Below are positions 1-6,765 of a stretch of DNA of 22,870 nt, one piece after another; positions within the stretch are counted from its first letter, which is position 1; each line of letters opens with the position of its first letter. The stretch is from Acetobacteraceae bacterium. Lineage in GTDB: Bacteria > Pseudomonadota > Alphaproteobacteria > Acetobacterales > Acetobacteraceae. The stretch is taken from positions 1 to 22,870 of the forward strand of contig DAHUXX010000033.1 in assembly GCA_027306955.1 (NCBI GenBank), read 5' to 3'. The position numbers were made by a program, and so were the translations under genes. The notes under the pieces were generated by a model. That model saw nothing but the letters and a program-made list of their open reading frames with translations. It had not been told where the DNA came from and did not search any database.

Positions 1-176
1 GTGAGCCCGATATCCTTGTTCAGCGTCAGCGCCGCGACGCCGATATTGACCCGGTCGAGGTATGAAATGACGAACCCGAGCGCCAGCAGGGGAATGATGC
101 GGTTGCGCACCTTGCGGATGGTGCGTTCCTCGAACTGGGTCTGGGTTTCCTCCGCGCCGATCGTCATCGCTTCCAT
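1..176 (-). CDS. MFS transporter, ACS-like family, N-terminal fragment (cut by window edge)
   Basis: The reverse strand from an ATG at 176 encodes about 58 residues and runs off the left edge without a stop. A charged cytoplasmic start (MEAMTIGAEETQTQFEERT) is followed by a first membrane helix ending in the motif SYLDRVNIGVAALT. The tract IIPLLALGFVISYLDRVNIG is typical of the first transmembrane segment of anion:cation symporter (ACS) type MFS carriers, which usually import organic acids such as tartrate, galactonate or phthalate derivatives. A second in-frame ATG lies at 167. The gene is divergent from the amidohydrolase at 371, with about 194 bases between them, so the two may share control. 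The substrate cannot be told from this fragment. Confidence 0.8.
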   Translation of the reverse strand, partial: MEAMTIGAEETQTQFEERTIRKVRNRIIPLLALGFVISYLDRVNIGVAALTLNKDIGL

Positions 177-370
177 CCTACGGCCGCGTCCCCACGGGGC
201 GGCTCTTGTTGACAGGTTCCCGTCTCGCCGGCGTTCCGGAGGCATCGCACGCGCCGCCGGGAGCCAAGCGGAACAGCGGCGTGGCGATTCGTCAACGACG
301 CCGGGTTTGGCAAGCGGCGCCGGGCTCTGTAGGACAAGGCCTGTTACAACGCCAAGCCGCAGGTCCGGTC

Positions 371-1171
371 ATGAACGAACCCCCGCTCGTCGATTGTCAC
401 GCGCATGTCTGGACCCGCGACATGCCCTTCATCGACAACCCGCGCCACACGCCGGACTACGATTTCACGGCGGAGGACTACCTGCGCCAGCTCGACGAGC
501 ACGGCGTGCAGCTCGCGGTGCTGGCGGGCGCGAGCCTGTTCGGCGACTACAACGATTACGCCATCGAGACGTTGCGGCGCCACAGGCGGCTGCGCGGCAC
601 GGTTGTCGTCAAGCCGTCGGTCGAGCGGATGGTGCTCGAGGACATGAAGCAAAACGGGGTCGTCGGCATACGGCTGATGTTCCGGGGCCTGGCGACGCTG
701 CCGGACATCTCGGGCTACGAATACCGGCGCCTGTTCCGCCGCGTGCGCGATCTCGGCTGGCACGTCCATCTTCATACCGAGGGCGCGCGGCTGGCGGCCC
801 TGATTGAGGTCCTCGAAAACACCGGCGTGACGCTGGTGATCGACCATTTCGGCACGCCCGATCCCCGCAAGGGTATCGAATGCGACGGCTTCCAGCGCAT
901 GATCCGCTCGATCGGGAAGGGCAACACCTGGGTGAAGCTGTCGGCAGGCTACCGCATCGGCGACACCGCCGCGGCAACCTATGCGCGCGAGCTGCTGCGC
1001 CGCGTGGGGTCGGAGCGGCTGCTCTGGGCGAGCGATTCACCCTTCGCCAGCTTCGAGACCTCCATGACCTACCGCAAGGCCATCGAGGATTTCCACGCTT
1101 GGGTGCCAGACGCGCTGGCACGGCGCAGGATCGGCGCCGACAATCCACTGCGGCTCTATTTCTCGGTGTGA
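371..1171 (+). CDS. Amidohydrolase family 2 (TIM-barrel metal-dependent hydrolase, COG3618-like)
   Basis: This is a 266-residue protein starting at the ATG at 371. The frame stays open upstream, but the family N-terminus begins exactly here with MNEPPLVDCHAHVW. Visible metal and active-site elements are the HxH pair His10/His12, a strand bearing His131/133/135 (HVHLH), His159 in IDHFGTPDP and the C-terminal Asp222 in LLWASDSPF. These fit the PF04909 family, which includes 2-pyrone-4,6-dicarboxylate lactonase and related lactonases and decarboxylases. The usual family form of the last motif is W-G-S/T-D-W-P-H; here it is WASDSPF, so specificity may differ. A divergent organic-acid-type MFS gene suggests a joint role in taking up and hydrolysing a carboxylate or lactone. 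The exact substrate is unknown. Confidence 0.85.
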   Translation: MNEPPLVDCHAHVWTRDMPFIDNPRHTPDYDFTAEDYLRQLDEHGVQLAVLAGASLFGDYNDYAIETLRRHRRLRGTVVVKPSVERMVLEDMKQNGVVGIRLMFRGLATLPDISGYEYRRLFRRVRDLGWHVHLHTEGARLAALIEVLENTGVTLVIDHFGTPDPRKGIECDGFQRMIRSIGKGNTWVKLSAGYRIGDTAAATYARELLRRVGSERLLWASDSPFASFETSMTYRKAIEDFHAWVPDALARRRIGADNPLRLYFSV

Positions 1172-1213
1172 CGGAGCCGCGGTACCGCTTACCGCCGCCG
1201 GCGCCCGCCTCGG

Positions 1214-2449
1214 CTACGCGGCGCCGCAGAGCCCGCGGGCGACATCGAGCAGCACGTTGGCGCCCGCCACCAGGTCCTCCGCCGGCGTGTATTCGCGCGG
1301 GTTGTGGCTGATGCCGCCGATGCTGGGCACGAAGATCATCGCGGTGGGGCAGAGCCGCGCCATCATCTGCGCGTCGTGCCCGGCGCCGGAGGTCATGCGC
1401 CGGCACCGCAGCGCGCGCCTGGCCGCTGCCTGCTCGACCGCCGTGACGACGGCGCCATCGAAGGCGACCGGCGCGAAGCGTGCCAGGCGCTCGGTACGGA
1501 TTGTCAGTCCCTCGGCCGCCGCCAACTCCTCCAGATAGCGCGCGAGCGCCGCTTCCTCCGCCTGCAGCCGCTCCTCGTCCGGGTCGCGCAGATCGACGGT
1601 GAAGCTGGCGCGCGAGGGACCGACGTTGATCAGGTTGGGCTCGAACACCATCGAGCCCACGGTCGCGACGGTAGGCGCGTTGCCGCGCGTGACGCGGTCG
1701 CGCAGGAAGGTCACCACCCGCGCCGCCGCCTGCCCCGCGTCATGTCGCATCGCCATCGGCGTGGTTCCGGCATGGTTGGCCTCGCCCTCGATCGTCACGT
1801 GCTGCCAGGAAATGCCCTGCACGTTCTTCACGGCGCCGAGCCGGCAGCGCTCGCGCTCCAGCACCGGCCCCTGCTCGACATGGATTTCGACGAATCCGTG
1901 AGGACGCATGAACCCCGGCTCGTGCGGGCCGGCATAGCCGATGCGCGCCAGCTCCTCGCCCAGCTTGGTGCCGTCCGTGCCCGTCGTGGCCAGCGCCTCC
2001 GCGACGTCGAGTCCGCCAGCATAGGCAAGCGAGCCGAGCATGTCGGGTGCGTAACGAACGCCCTCCTCGTTGGTGAACGCCGCCACCGCGAGTGGCCGAA
2101 GCGGTGTCGCCCCCGCGCCCTTCAGCGTCTCGATCACCTCGAGCCCGCTGAGCACGCCGAAGCAGCCGTCGTAGATCCCGGCATTGATAACGGTGTCGAT
2201 ATGCGAGCCGAGCATCAGCGGCGCGGCGTCCGCTTTGCCGGTCCGCCACAGCCCGAACATGTTGCCGACGCGGTCCACCATTACCTCGAGTCCCACCTCG
2301 CGCATCCACAGGGCGACGCGATCGCGCCCCTGCCGGTCCTGCTCCGAGGCCGCAAGGCGCGTCAGCCGGCCGTCGCCGTCCCGCCCGATCTCCCCCAGCG
2401 CCCGCAGGCGCGCGAGCAGGCGGTCGGCATCGATGGAAAGCTCAGTCAT
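1214..2449 (-). CDS. M20-family Zn-dependent hydrolase (N-carbamoyl-L-amino-acid / allantoate amidohydrolase type)
   Basis: This 411-residue protein is the normal size for the hydantoinase/carbamoylase branch of M20. The dinuclear metal ligands are visible: His83 in GSHIDT, Asp94 in IYDG, Glu128/129 in NEEG, His190 in EIHVEQG and His358 in SGAGHDAQMMA. The diagnostic late motif ISHNPREYT is also present. Such enzymes remove carbamoyl groups from N-carbamoyl amino acids, allantoate or beta-ureidopropionate. The start at 2449 is chosen because it begins at the conserved N-terminus and overlaps the upstream M20D stop by 8 bases (ATGACTGA), which implies translational coupling. The frame remains open upstream only as a shadow of that gene. 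It is the last gene of the DHA2-M20D-M20 operon and converges with the amidohydrolase across 42 bases containing the palindrome GCGGTACCGC (1179-1188). The precise substrate is undetermined. Confidence 0.9.
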   Translation of the reverse strand: MTELSIDADRLLARLRALGEIGRDGDGRLTRLAASEQDRQGRDRVALWMREVGLEVMVDRVGNMFGLWRTGKADAAPLMLGSHIDTVINAGIYDGCFGVLSGLEVIETLKGAGATPLRPLAVAAFTNEEGVRYAPDMLGSLAYAGGLDVAEALATTGTDGTKLGEELARIGYAGPHEPGFMRPHGFVEIHVEQGPVLERERCRLGAVKNVQGISWQHVTIEGEANHAGTTPMAMRHDAGQAAARVVTFLRDRVTRGNAPTVATVGSMVFEPNLINVGPSRASFTVDLRDPDEERLQAEEAALARYLEELAAAEGLTIRTERLARFAPVAFDGAVVTAVEQAAARRALRCRRMTSGAGHDAQMMARLCPTAMIFVPSIGGISHNPREYTPAEDLVAGANVLLDVARGLCGAA

Positions 2450-3614
2450 GGCGGGACTCCCGGAGAGGCAGACGGTCGCGTACGATCTGCACGAAGAAGT
2501 TGGTGCCGTGCGACAGCGCATGGTCGTTGAAGTCGTATTCAGGATTGTGCAGCGGCTCCGAGTCCTCGCCGTTGCCGATGAACGCGAAGCAACCGGGCGC
2601 GTGTTGCAGGAAGCGAGCGAAGTCCTCCGACCCCGTGTTGGCGGGGAAATCTTCGACCACGTTCTCGATGCCGGCGGCCTTGCGCGCCGCGGCCAGCGCC
2701 GCCGCCGCGGCATCCGCATCGTTGACGGTGGGCACGAACTCGCGCGTGTAGGCGACCTCACAGCCGAGCCCGTAGCTCGCGGCAATCCCCGCGGCGATAC
2801 GCCGCATCTCCGCCTCGATGGCGGCGCTGACCTCGGTGCGGAAGCTCCGCGCGTCGCCAAGGATGTGGGCGGTTCCCGGCAGCACGTTGCGCGTGCCGTC
2901 CGTGAGCAGCTCCGTCACGGAGACGACCGTCGCCTCGCCCGGCGCGACGCGCCGCGAAACGATGGTCTGCAGGCTGAGGACGAGCGCGCAGGCCGCGACC
3001 AGCACCTCGCGCCCGGCATCCGGTCGCGAGGCATGCCCGCCCACGCCTTTGAGAACGATCGCGAAATTATCTTCGGCCGACATCACGGCGCCGGCCCTGG
3101 CGCGAAACGCGCCGAGCGGCAGGCCCGGCAGGTTGTGCAGCCCGTAGATCTCGTCTAAGGGAAATCGTTCCAGCAGCCCGTCCGCCAGCATCGCGAGCGC
3201 ACCCTTGCCCCATTCCTCGGCCGGCTGGAAGACGAAGCGGACCGTGCCGTCGAACCCGCCCTCGGCTGCGAGGATTTTTGCTGCGCCGAGCAGCATGGCG
3301 GTGTGCCCGTCATGGCCGCAGGCATGCATCAGGCCCGGGCTTTGCGAGCAGTACGCCACGCTGCCCTGTTCGGTGATGCGCAGCGCGTCCATCTCGGCGC
3401 GGAGCGCGATGGAGCGGTTGGCGGTCCCGCGTCGCAGCGTCGCCACCACGCCGGTGCCGCCGACGCTCTCGACCACCTCGTCGAAGCCGAAGCCGCGCAA
3501 CCGTTCTGCCACCAGCCGGCTGGTCCGGTGCTCCTCGAAGCCGAACTCCGGATGCGCGTGGAAGTCGCGCCGCCACGCCCGCAACTCGGCCCAGAACGCC
3601 TCGTCGATGCTCAT
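2442..3614 (-). CDS. M20D amidohydrolase (hippurate hydrolase / N-acyl-amino-acid deacylase type)
   Basis: This 390-residue metallo-aminoacylase is of the HipO/IAA-amino-acid hydrolase type and cleaves amide bonds of N-acyl amino acids. The sequence shows RRDFHAHPE near residues 15-23, the metal site HACGHDGH at 97-104, PAEE at 131-134, the GLHN histidine at 160 and a late EPLHNPEYDF metal-histidine motif. The start at 3614 follows an AAGGGGA ribosome binding site and begins at the family N-terminus; the longer open frame to 3752 adds only an unconserved leader. It lies 49 bases after the transporter stop and overlaps the next M20 gene by 8 bases. Two amidases of different M20 branches plus an exporter suggest processing of an acylated or carbamoylated amino acid, or possibly detoxification. 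Activity is a family-level inference. Confidence 0.9.
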   Translation of the reverse strand: MSIDEAFWAELRAWRRDFHAHPEFGFEEHRTSRLVAERLRGFGFDEVVESVGGTGVVATLRRGTANRSIALRAEMDALRITEQGSVAYCSQSPGLMHACGHDGHTAMLLGAAKILAAEGGFDGTVRFVFQPAEEWGKGALAMLADGLLERFPLDEIYGLHNLPGLPLGAFRARAGAVMSAEDNFAIVLKGVGGHASRPDAGREVLVAACALVLSLQTIVSRRVAPGEATVVSVTELLTDGTRNVLPGTAHILGDARSFRTEVSAAIEAEMRRIAAGIAASYGLGCEVAYTREFVPTVNDADAAAAALAAARKAAGIENVVEDFPANTGSEDFARFLQHAPGCFAFIGNGEDSEPLHNPEYDFNDHALSHGTNFFVQIVRDRLPLRESRHD

Positions 3615-3639
3615 CGTGTCCCCTTCCCAGCCGCCCGAT

Positions 3640-3655
3640 CCGCCGTCTCCGGCGG
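3640..3655 (-). other. GNRA-capped hairpin between the transporter and M20D genes
   Basis: In the minus-strand transcript, CCGCCG and CGGCGG form a perfect 6-bp stem closed by a GAGA tetraloop of the stable GNRA class. It sits between the transporter stop and the M20D ribosome binding site. There is no U tract, so it is not an intrinsic terminator. It could affect mRNA stability or be chance in GC-rich DNA. Confidence 0.3.
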
Positions 3656-3663
3656 TGGGCCGG

Positions 3664-5220
3664 CTAAGCGTGCTTCTCGCCGGACTTAAGGACGAGGTCG
3701 GGCATCGCGAGGGCAACGGCGAGCCCCACCGCGGCCAGCACCGCGCATGCACCGAACGACCACAGGAACCCGCTTGCGAGTGCGGCGCTTGCTCCCGCGC
3801 GCATCACCGGCGCCAGGCCCGCGAGCCCGCCATGGTCGCGCAGCGTACCGAGGTCGAGCGGTGGCAGGCCGGAGGCGGCGAGGGTGGAGGCGAAGCGTCC
3901 GGTGAGCAGCGCGCCAACCAGCGTCGAGCCGAAGGCGCCGCCCATGGCGCGCAGGAACAGCATCGCCCCGGTCGCGGCTCCCACATCGCGGCGCGCCGCG
4001 GCACTCTGCACCGTGACCAGGCTCGCCGGCATGCAGACGCCGACGGTGAGACCCACCAGCGCCATGTAGAGCACGAGCAGGCCGAGCGATGTGCCGGGCC
4101 CGGCGGTGGCGAGCAGCGCGAAACCCAGGACCGACGGCGCGAGACCGCCCAGCATGATGCCGCGCGTCTTGCCGTAGCGGCGGCAGAGCTGGCCGGAGAT
4201 GATGGCGCCGAGCGTGTTGGTGCCGAGGAACGGCACGATCATGGTGCCGGAAACCGCGGCGTTGGCGCCGCGCGCGAGCTGGAAGAACAGCGGCAGCAGG
4301 AAGGTGGTGCCGAAGATCACGGCCGAGCAGGCGGCGGCGACGGCGATGCCGCCGGTGATGCCGCCATTGCCGAACAGGCGCGGCGGCAGCAGCGGGTCTG
4401 GCGCCAGGCGCTCGCGCACCACCAGCAGCACGAGCAGCACCAGCATTGCCGCCGCCAGCGCCAGCATCGGCGGCGCCGTCCAGGCATACAGCGTGCCACC
4501 CCAGCTCATCAGCAGCAGGACGGCGGTGATGACGGCGGTGAGCAGCGCGGCGCCCGCGTAGTCGATGCGCAAATTGCCGCCGCGCGGCTTGAGCAGCTTG
4601 AGCGCGCGGTTGGACAGGATCACCGCCAGGATGCCGATCGGCAGGTTGATCCAGAAGATCCACCGCCAGGAAAGCGCGACCGTGATCCAGCCGCCGAGGA
4701 TCGGGCCGAACACGCTCGCGACCCCCCAGGTGCCGGCCATGTAGCCCTGGTAGCGACCGCGCTCGCGCGGCGCCACGACGTCCGCGATCGCGGATTGCGC
4801 CATGGTCATCAGCCCCGCGCCGCCGATCCCCTGCAGTGCGCGCGCGGCGATGAGCTGCATCAGCGACTGCGAGAGGGCGCAGAAACAGGAGGCACCGACG
4901 AACACGATGATGGCAGGGATGAGCAGGGCCCGGCGGCCATACACGTCCGAAAGCTTGCCGTAGATCGGCGTCGCCGCGGTCGAGGTCAGCAGATAGGCGG
5001 AGACGATCCAGGCCAAATGGTCGAACCCGCCGAGATCCGCGGCGATTGCCGGCACGGCCGGCACCACGACGGTCTGGTCGATCGCCGCCATCAGCATGCA
5101 GAGCAGGATGCCGAAGATGACGCGCTTGATCTCCGCGTGGGAGAAATGCGGCACGTCGTAATCGGCATCGGCGATGGAAGCGGCGAGGTCTTCGGTCAGG
5201 TTCGGGACGGGTGCGTCCAT
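3664..5220 (-). CDS. MFS transporter, DHA2 (EmrB/QacA-like, 14 TMS) family
   Basis: This 518-residue polytopic inner-membrane protein has a roughly 30-residue acidic N-terminus, then about fourteen hydrophobic segments. Family signatures are the first-helix motif AAIDQTVVVPAVPAI (motif D1), GKLSDVYGRRALL (motif A, loop 2-3) and GVASVFGPILGGWI (antiporter motif C, helix 5). DHA2 proteins are proton-coupled drug or metabolite exporters. The start at 5220 gives a typical family N-terminus. It is the first gene of a probable three-gene operon with the two M20 hydrolases, so it could export products or substrates of those enzymes, though many such genes act in multidrug efflux. The 339-base upstream gap contains a structured element (5335-5500) that may be its leader. 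Confidence 0.9.
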   Translation of the reverse strand: MDAPVPNLTEDLAASIADADYDVPHFSHAEIKRVIFGILLCMLMAAIDQTVVVPAVPAIAADLGGFDHLAWIVSAYLLTSTAATPIYGKLSDVYGRRALLIPAIIVFVGASCFCALSQSLMQLIAARALQGIGGAGLMTMAQSAIADVVAPRERGRYQGYMAGTWGVASVFGPILGGWITVALSWRWIFWINLPIGILAVILSNRALKLLKPRGGNLRIDYAGAALLTAVITAVLLLMSWGGTLYAWTAPPMLALAAAMLVLLVLLVVRERLAPDPLLPPRLFGNGGITGGIAVAAACSAVIFGTTFLLPLFFQLARGANAAVSGTMIVPFLGTNTLGAIISGQLCRRYGKTRGIMLGGLAPSVLGFALLATAGPGTSLGLLVLYMALVGLTVGVCMPASLVTVQSAAARRDVGAATGAMLFLRAMGGAFGSTLVGALLTGRFASTLAASGLPPLDLGTLRDHGGLAGLAPVMRAGASAALASGFLWSFGACAVLAAVGLAVALAMPDLVLKSGEKHA

Positions 5221-5330
5221 CGCGGGCTTCGCAGGTGCGGCATCGGGCTATCTAGCGTGGAGCCGCCGCGGCGCGCCATGCCGGTTCTGCACGGGTGCCG
5301 CCACGCCGCATGAGGGGTGAGGCCTTAAAT

Positions 5331-5367
5331 AAGTGCGCCCGCCGGGGCCATGGTCCCCGGCGGGCGC
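5331..5367 (-). terminator. Intrinsic-terminator-like hairpin with 13-bp perfect stem
   Basis: GCGCCCGCCGGGG at 5335-5347 is the exact reverse complement of 5355-5367, with a 7-base loop. Read on the minus strand, the stem is followed by ACTTATTTAA, a moderately U-rich tail. On the plus strand the following bases are CGAAGCGGG, with no U tract, so the terminator should act on minus-strand transcripts. It lies about 190 bases beyond the msrB stop and 115 bases before the DHA2 start. It may end msrB or small-RNA transcription, or act as an attenuator. Confidence 0.6.
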
Positions 5368-5500
5368 CGAAGCGGGAAGTCGCCACCCGAAACGACCGCC
5401 CGCTGTAAGCGGCGGCGGTCACCCGAATGGCGAAAACCGAAACCTCGCCATTGACGCCAGCCTTGCTTTGCCGGCGACGGGAGCACCCCTCCGCCCCGCC
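5335..5500 (-). ncRNA. Candidate structured RNA or leader: hairpin array in the 5221-5559 gap
   Basis: The 339-base gap between msrB and the DHA2 transporter has no convincing protein gene. On the minus strand it can form successive hairpins. One at 5500-5473 has nested GGCG/CGCC and GGAG/CTCC stems. One at 5452-5426 has an 8-bp AATGGCGA/TCGCCATT stem. One at 5420-5394 has GACCGCC/GGCGGTC plus an inner CGCT/AGCG. The last, at 5367-5335, is a 13-bp perfect stem followed by a U-rich tail. An AT-rich patch at 5541-5567, unlike its surroundings, lies upstream. The element could be a small RNA, a long 3' end of msrB mRNA, or an attenuating leader of the transporter operon. It matches no riboswitch consensus I recognise. 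From 5334 to 5221 I see nothing notable. Confidence 0.4.
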
Positions 5501-5559
5501 GACACGCGTAAGATGCATCGCGCCCCTCGGACGATCCAGAAAACAATCGTTGTCTTATT

Positions 5560-5988
5560 TTAAGTTTGGTCACCCGCCTCGGATTCCGCTTTCGCCGGCG
5601 CGAAGCCCAAGGCTGCGCCGTTCATGCAGTAGCGCAGGCCCGTTGGCTTCGGCCCATCCGGAAAGACATGGCCGAGATGGCCACCGCAGCGTGCGCAATG
5701 CACCTCGGTGCGGGTCATGAACCAGGAACGGTCCGCGCTGGTGGCAATCGCGCCCTCGATCGGCGCCCAGAAGCTCGGCCAGCCGCTGCCGCTCTCGTAT
5801 TTGGTCGTGGCCTCGAAAAGCTCGGTGCCGCAACCGGCGCAGGTGAACACGCCGGGACGTTTCTCCCGGTTGAGCGGCGAGGTCCCCGCGCGCTCCGTGC
5901 CGTGCTCGCGCAGCACGCGGAACTGCTCCGGCGTGAGCTTCCTGCGCCACTCCTCCTCGGTCATTGTCAGGCTCGCGGTCTCGGCCAT
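5560..5988 (-). CDS. msrB: Peptide-methionine (R)-S-oxide reductase MsrB
   Basis: This 142-residue enzyme is full length for a stand-alone MsrB. It reduces methionine-R-sulfoxide in oxidised proteins using thioredoxin. All hallmarks are present: zinc cysteines Cys50/Cys53 (CAGC) and Cys98/Cys101 (CARCGGHLGHVF), the substrate-pocket motif GSGWPSF at 67-73, and catalytic Cys121 in RYCMNGAAL. No signal peptide is seen, so it acts in the cytoplasm. The start at 5988 is fixed by a near-perfect ribosome binding site, GGAGGTGAT (5991-5999). It lies 75 bases after the nitroreductase on the same strand and may have its own promoter. Assignment is secure from the motifs. Confidence 0.97.
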   Translation of the reverse strand: MAETASLTMTEEEWRRKLTPEQFRVLREHGTERAGTSPLNREKRPGVFTCAGCGTELFEATTKYESGSGWPSFWAPIEGAIATSADRSWFMTRTEVHCARCGGHLGHVFPDGPKPTGLRYCMNGAALGFAPAKAESEAGDQT

Positions 5989-6063
5989 GGATCACCTCCG
6001 GCTCTCGATGTGGTCGCTGATGCGCAAAGGGTCAACGCGCCGCGCGCGGATCCGTTGCGGGGC

Positions 6064-6765
6064 TCAGAAACCCCTGAATTCCGCGAACGAAGCCGCCGGC
6101 ACGCGCTTGGTGCGCAGCGCGTTTGCAGGCGCCGATCTGTCCTCGTGGCCGATCGCCATGCCGCAGACGACGTGGTCCTGCTCGCTCACGCCGACCAGGC
6201 GGCGGATGGCGCGCGGGTGCTCGGCGAACACCGCCATGGGGCAGGTGTCGAGCCCGCGCGCCCGTGCCGCGATGGCAAGGCTCTGCAGGAACATGCCGAG
6301 ATCGAGCCAACTGCCGATTTCGAGCCTGCGGTCGGCGAGCAGCAGCAGTCCGACCGGCGCGCCGAAGAAACGCAGGTTCCGCTCGACATGCACCCGCGCC
6401 TTGTCGCGCTCGCCGCGCGCGATGCCGAGCAGCCCGTAGAGATCCCAGCCGATCTTGCGCCTGCGGCCGATATACGGCTCGAACAGCGGCGATGGGTAAT
6501 AGTCGTGCTCCGGCCCGTCCGGCTCGCCCCCACCCGCCAGGCTGGCCTGCCAGGCGGCGACGAGGTCCGCAGTGAAGGCATCGAGCGCCGCGCCTGCCAG
6601 CGCCAGCACACGCCAGGGTTGCATGTTGGTGCCCGAAGGCGCGCGAGCCGCGACATCGAGCAGATGCTCGACCACCTCGCGCGGCACCGGGTCCGGCAGG
6701 AAGCCGCGGACCGAGCGGCGGGAGAGGATCGCCGCCTCGGCCGCGTTCTCCGGCCTCACAGGCAT
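6064..6765 (-). CDS. Nitroreductase family protein (PnbA-like, FMN-dependent)
   Basis: This 233-residue flavoprotein of the nitroreductase fold is likely homodimeric, with FMN. The N-terminal RRSVRGF (16-22) binds flavin phosphate, APSGTNMQPW (42-51) is the signature seen in nitrobenzoate-type reductases, and the C-terminal half carries the conserved GLDTCPMAVF turn and the GMAIG strand. Such enzymes reduce nitroaromatics, quinones or enones with NAD(P)H. The start at 6765 is chosen because it precedes the family N-terminus and overlaps the glpD stop by 10 bases, which implies translational coupling. The frame is open further upstream to 6825, but that stretch is arginine-rich shadow sequence. 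A functional link with glycerol-3-phosphate oxidation is not obvious. Confidence 0.9.
   Translation of the reverse strand: MPVRPENAAEAAILSRRSVRGFLPDPVPREVVEHLLDVAARAPSGTNMQPWRVLALAGAALDAFTADLVAAWQASLAGGGEPDGPEHDYYPSPLFEPYIGRRRKIGWDLYGLLGIARGERDKARVHVERNLRFFGAPVGLLLLADRRLEIGSWLDLGMFLQSLAIAARARGLDTCPMAVFAEHPRAIRRLVGVSEQDHVVCGMAIGHEDRSAPANALRTKRVPAASFAEFRGF

Noticed and set aside
209..237. TTGACA at 209-214 as a -35 box for the amidohydrolase
   Set aside because: At 17 bases distance the sequence is CGTTCC, which is not a credible -10 box.
1179..1188. Palindrome GCGGTACCGC between convergent genes as a bidirectional terminator
   Set aside because: Only 10 bases, no hairpin loop and no T-tract on either side.
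3205..5313. 702-codon plus-strand frame opposite the exporter and M20D genes
   Set aside because: Composition is Gln/Arg/His/Gly repeats typical of an antisense shadow; the minus strand has two clear protein families.
5335..5500. Known riboswitch (guanidine, TPP, cobalamin, SAM) in the transporter leader
   Set aside because: I could not find the conserved core bases of any of these classes, so no named riboswitch is claimed.
5325..5573. Two overlapping minus-strand frames of 82-88 codons in the msrB-transporter gap
   Set aside because: Arg/Gly-rich, no suitable ribosome binding site, and interrupted by strong hairpins; RNA structure explains the stretch better.
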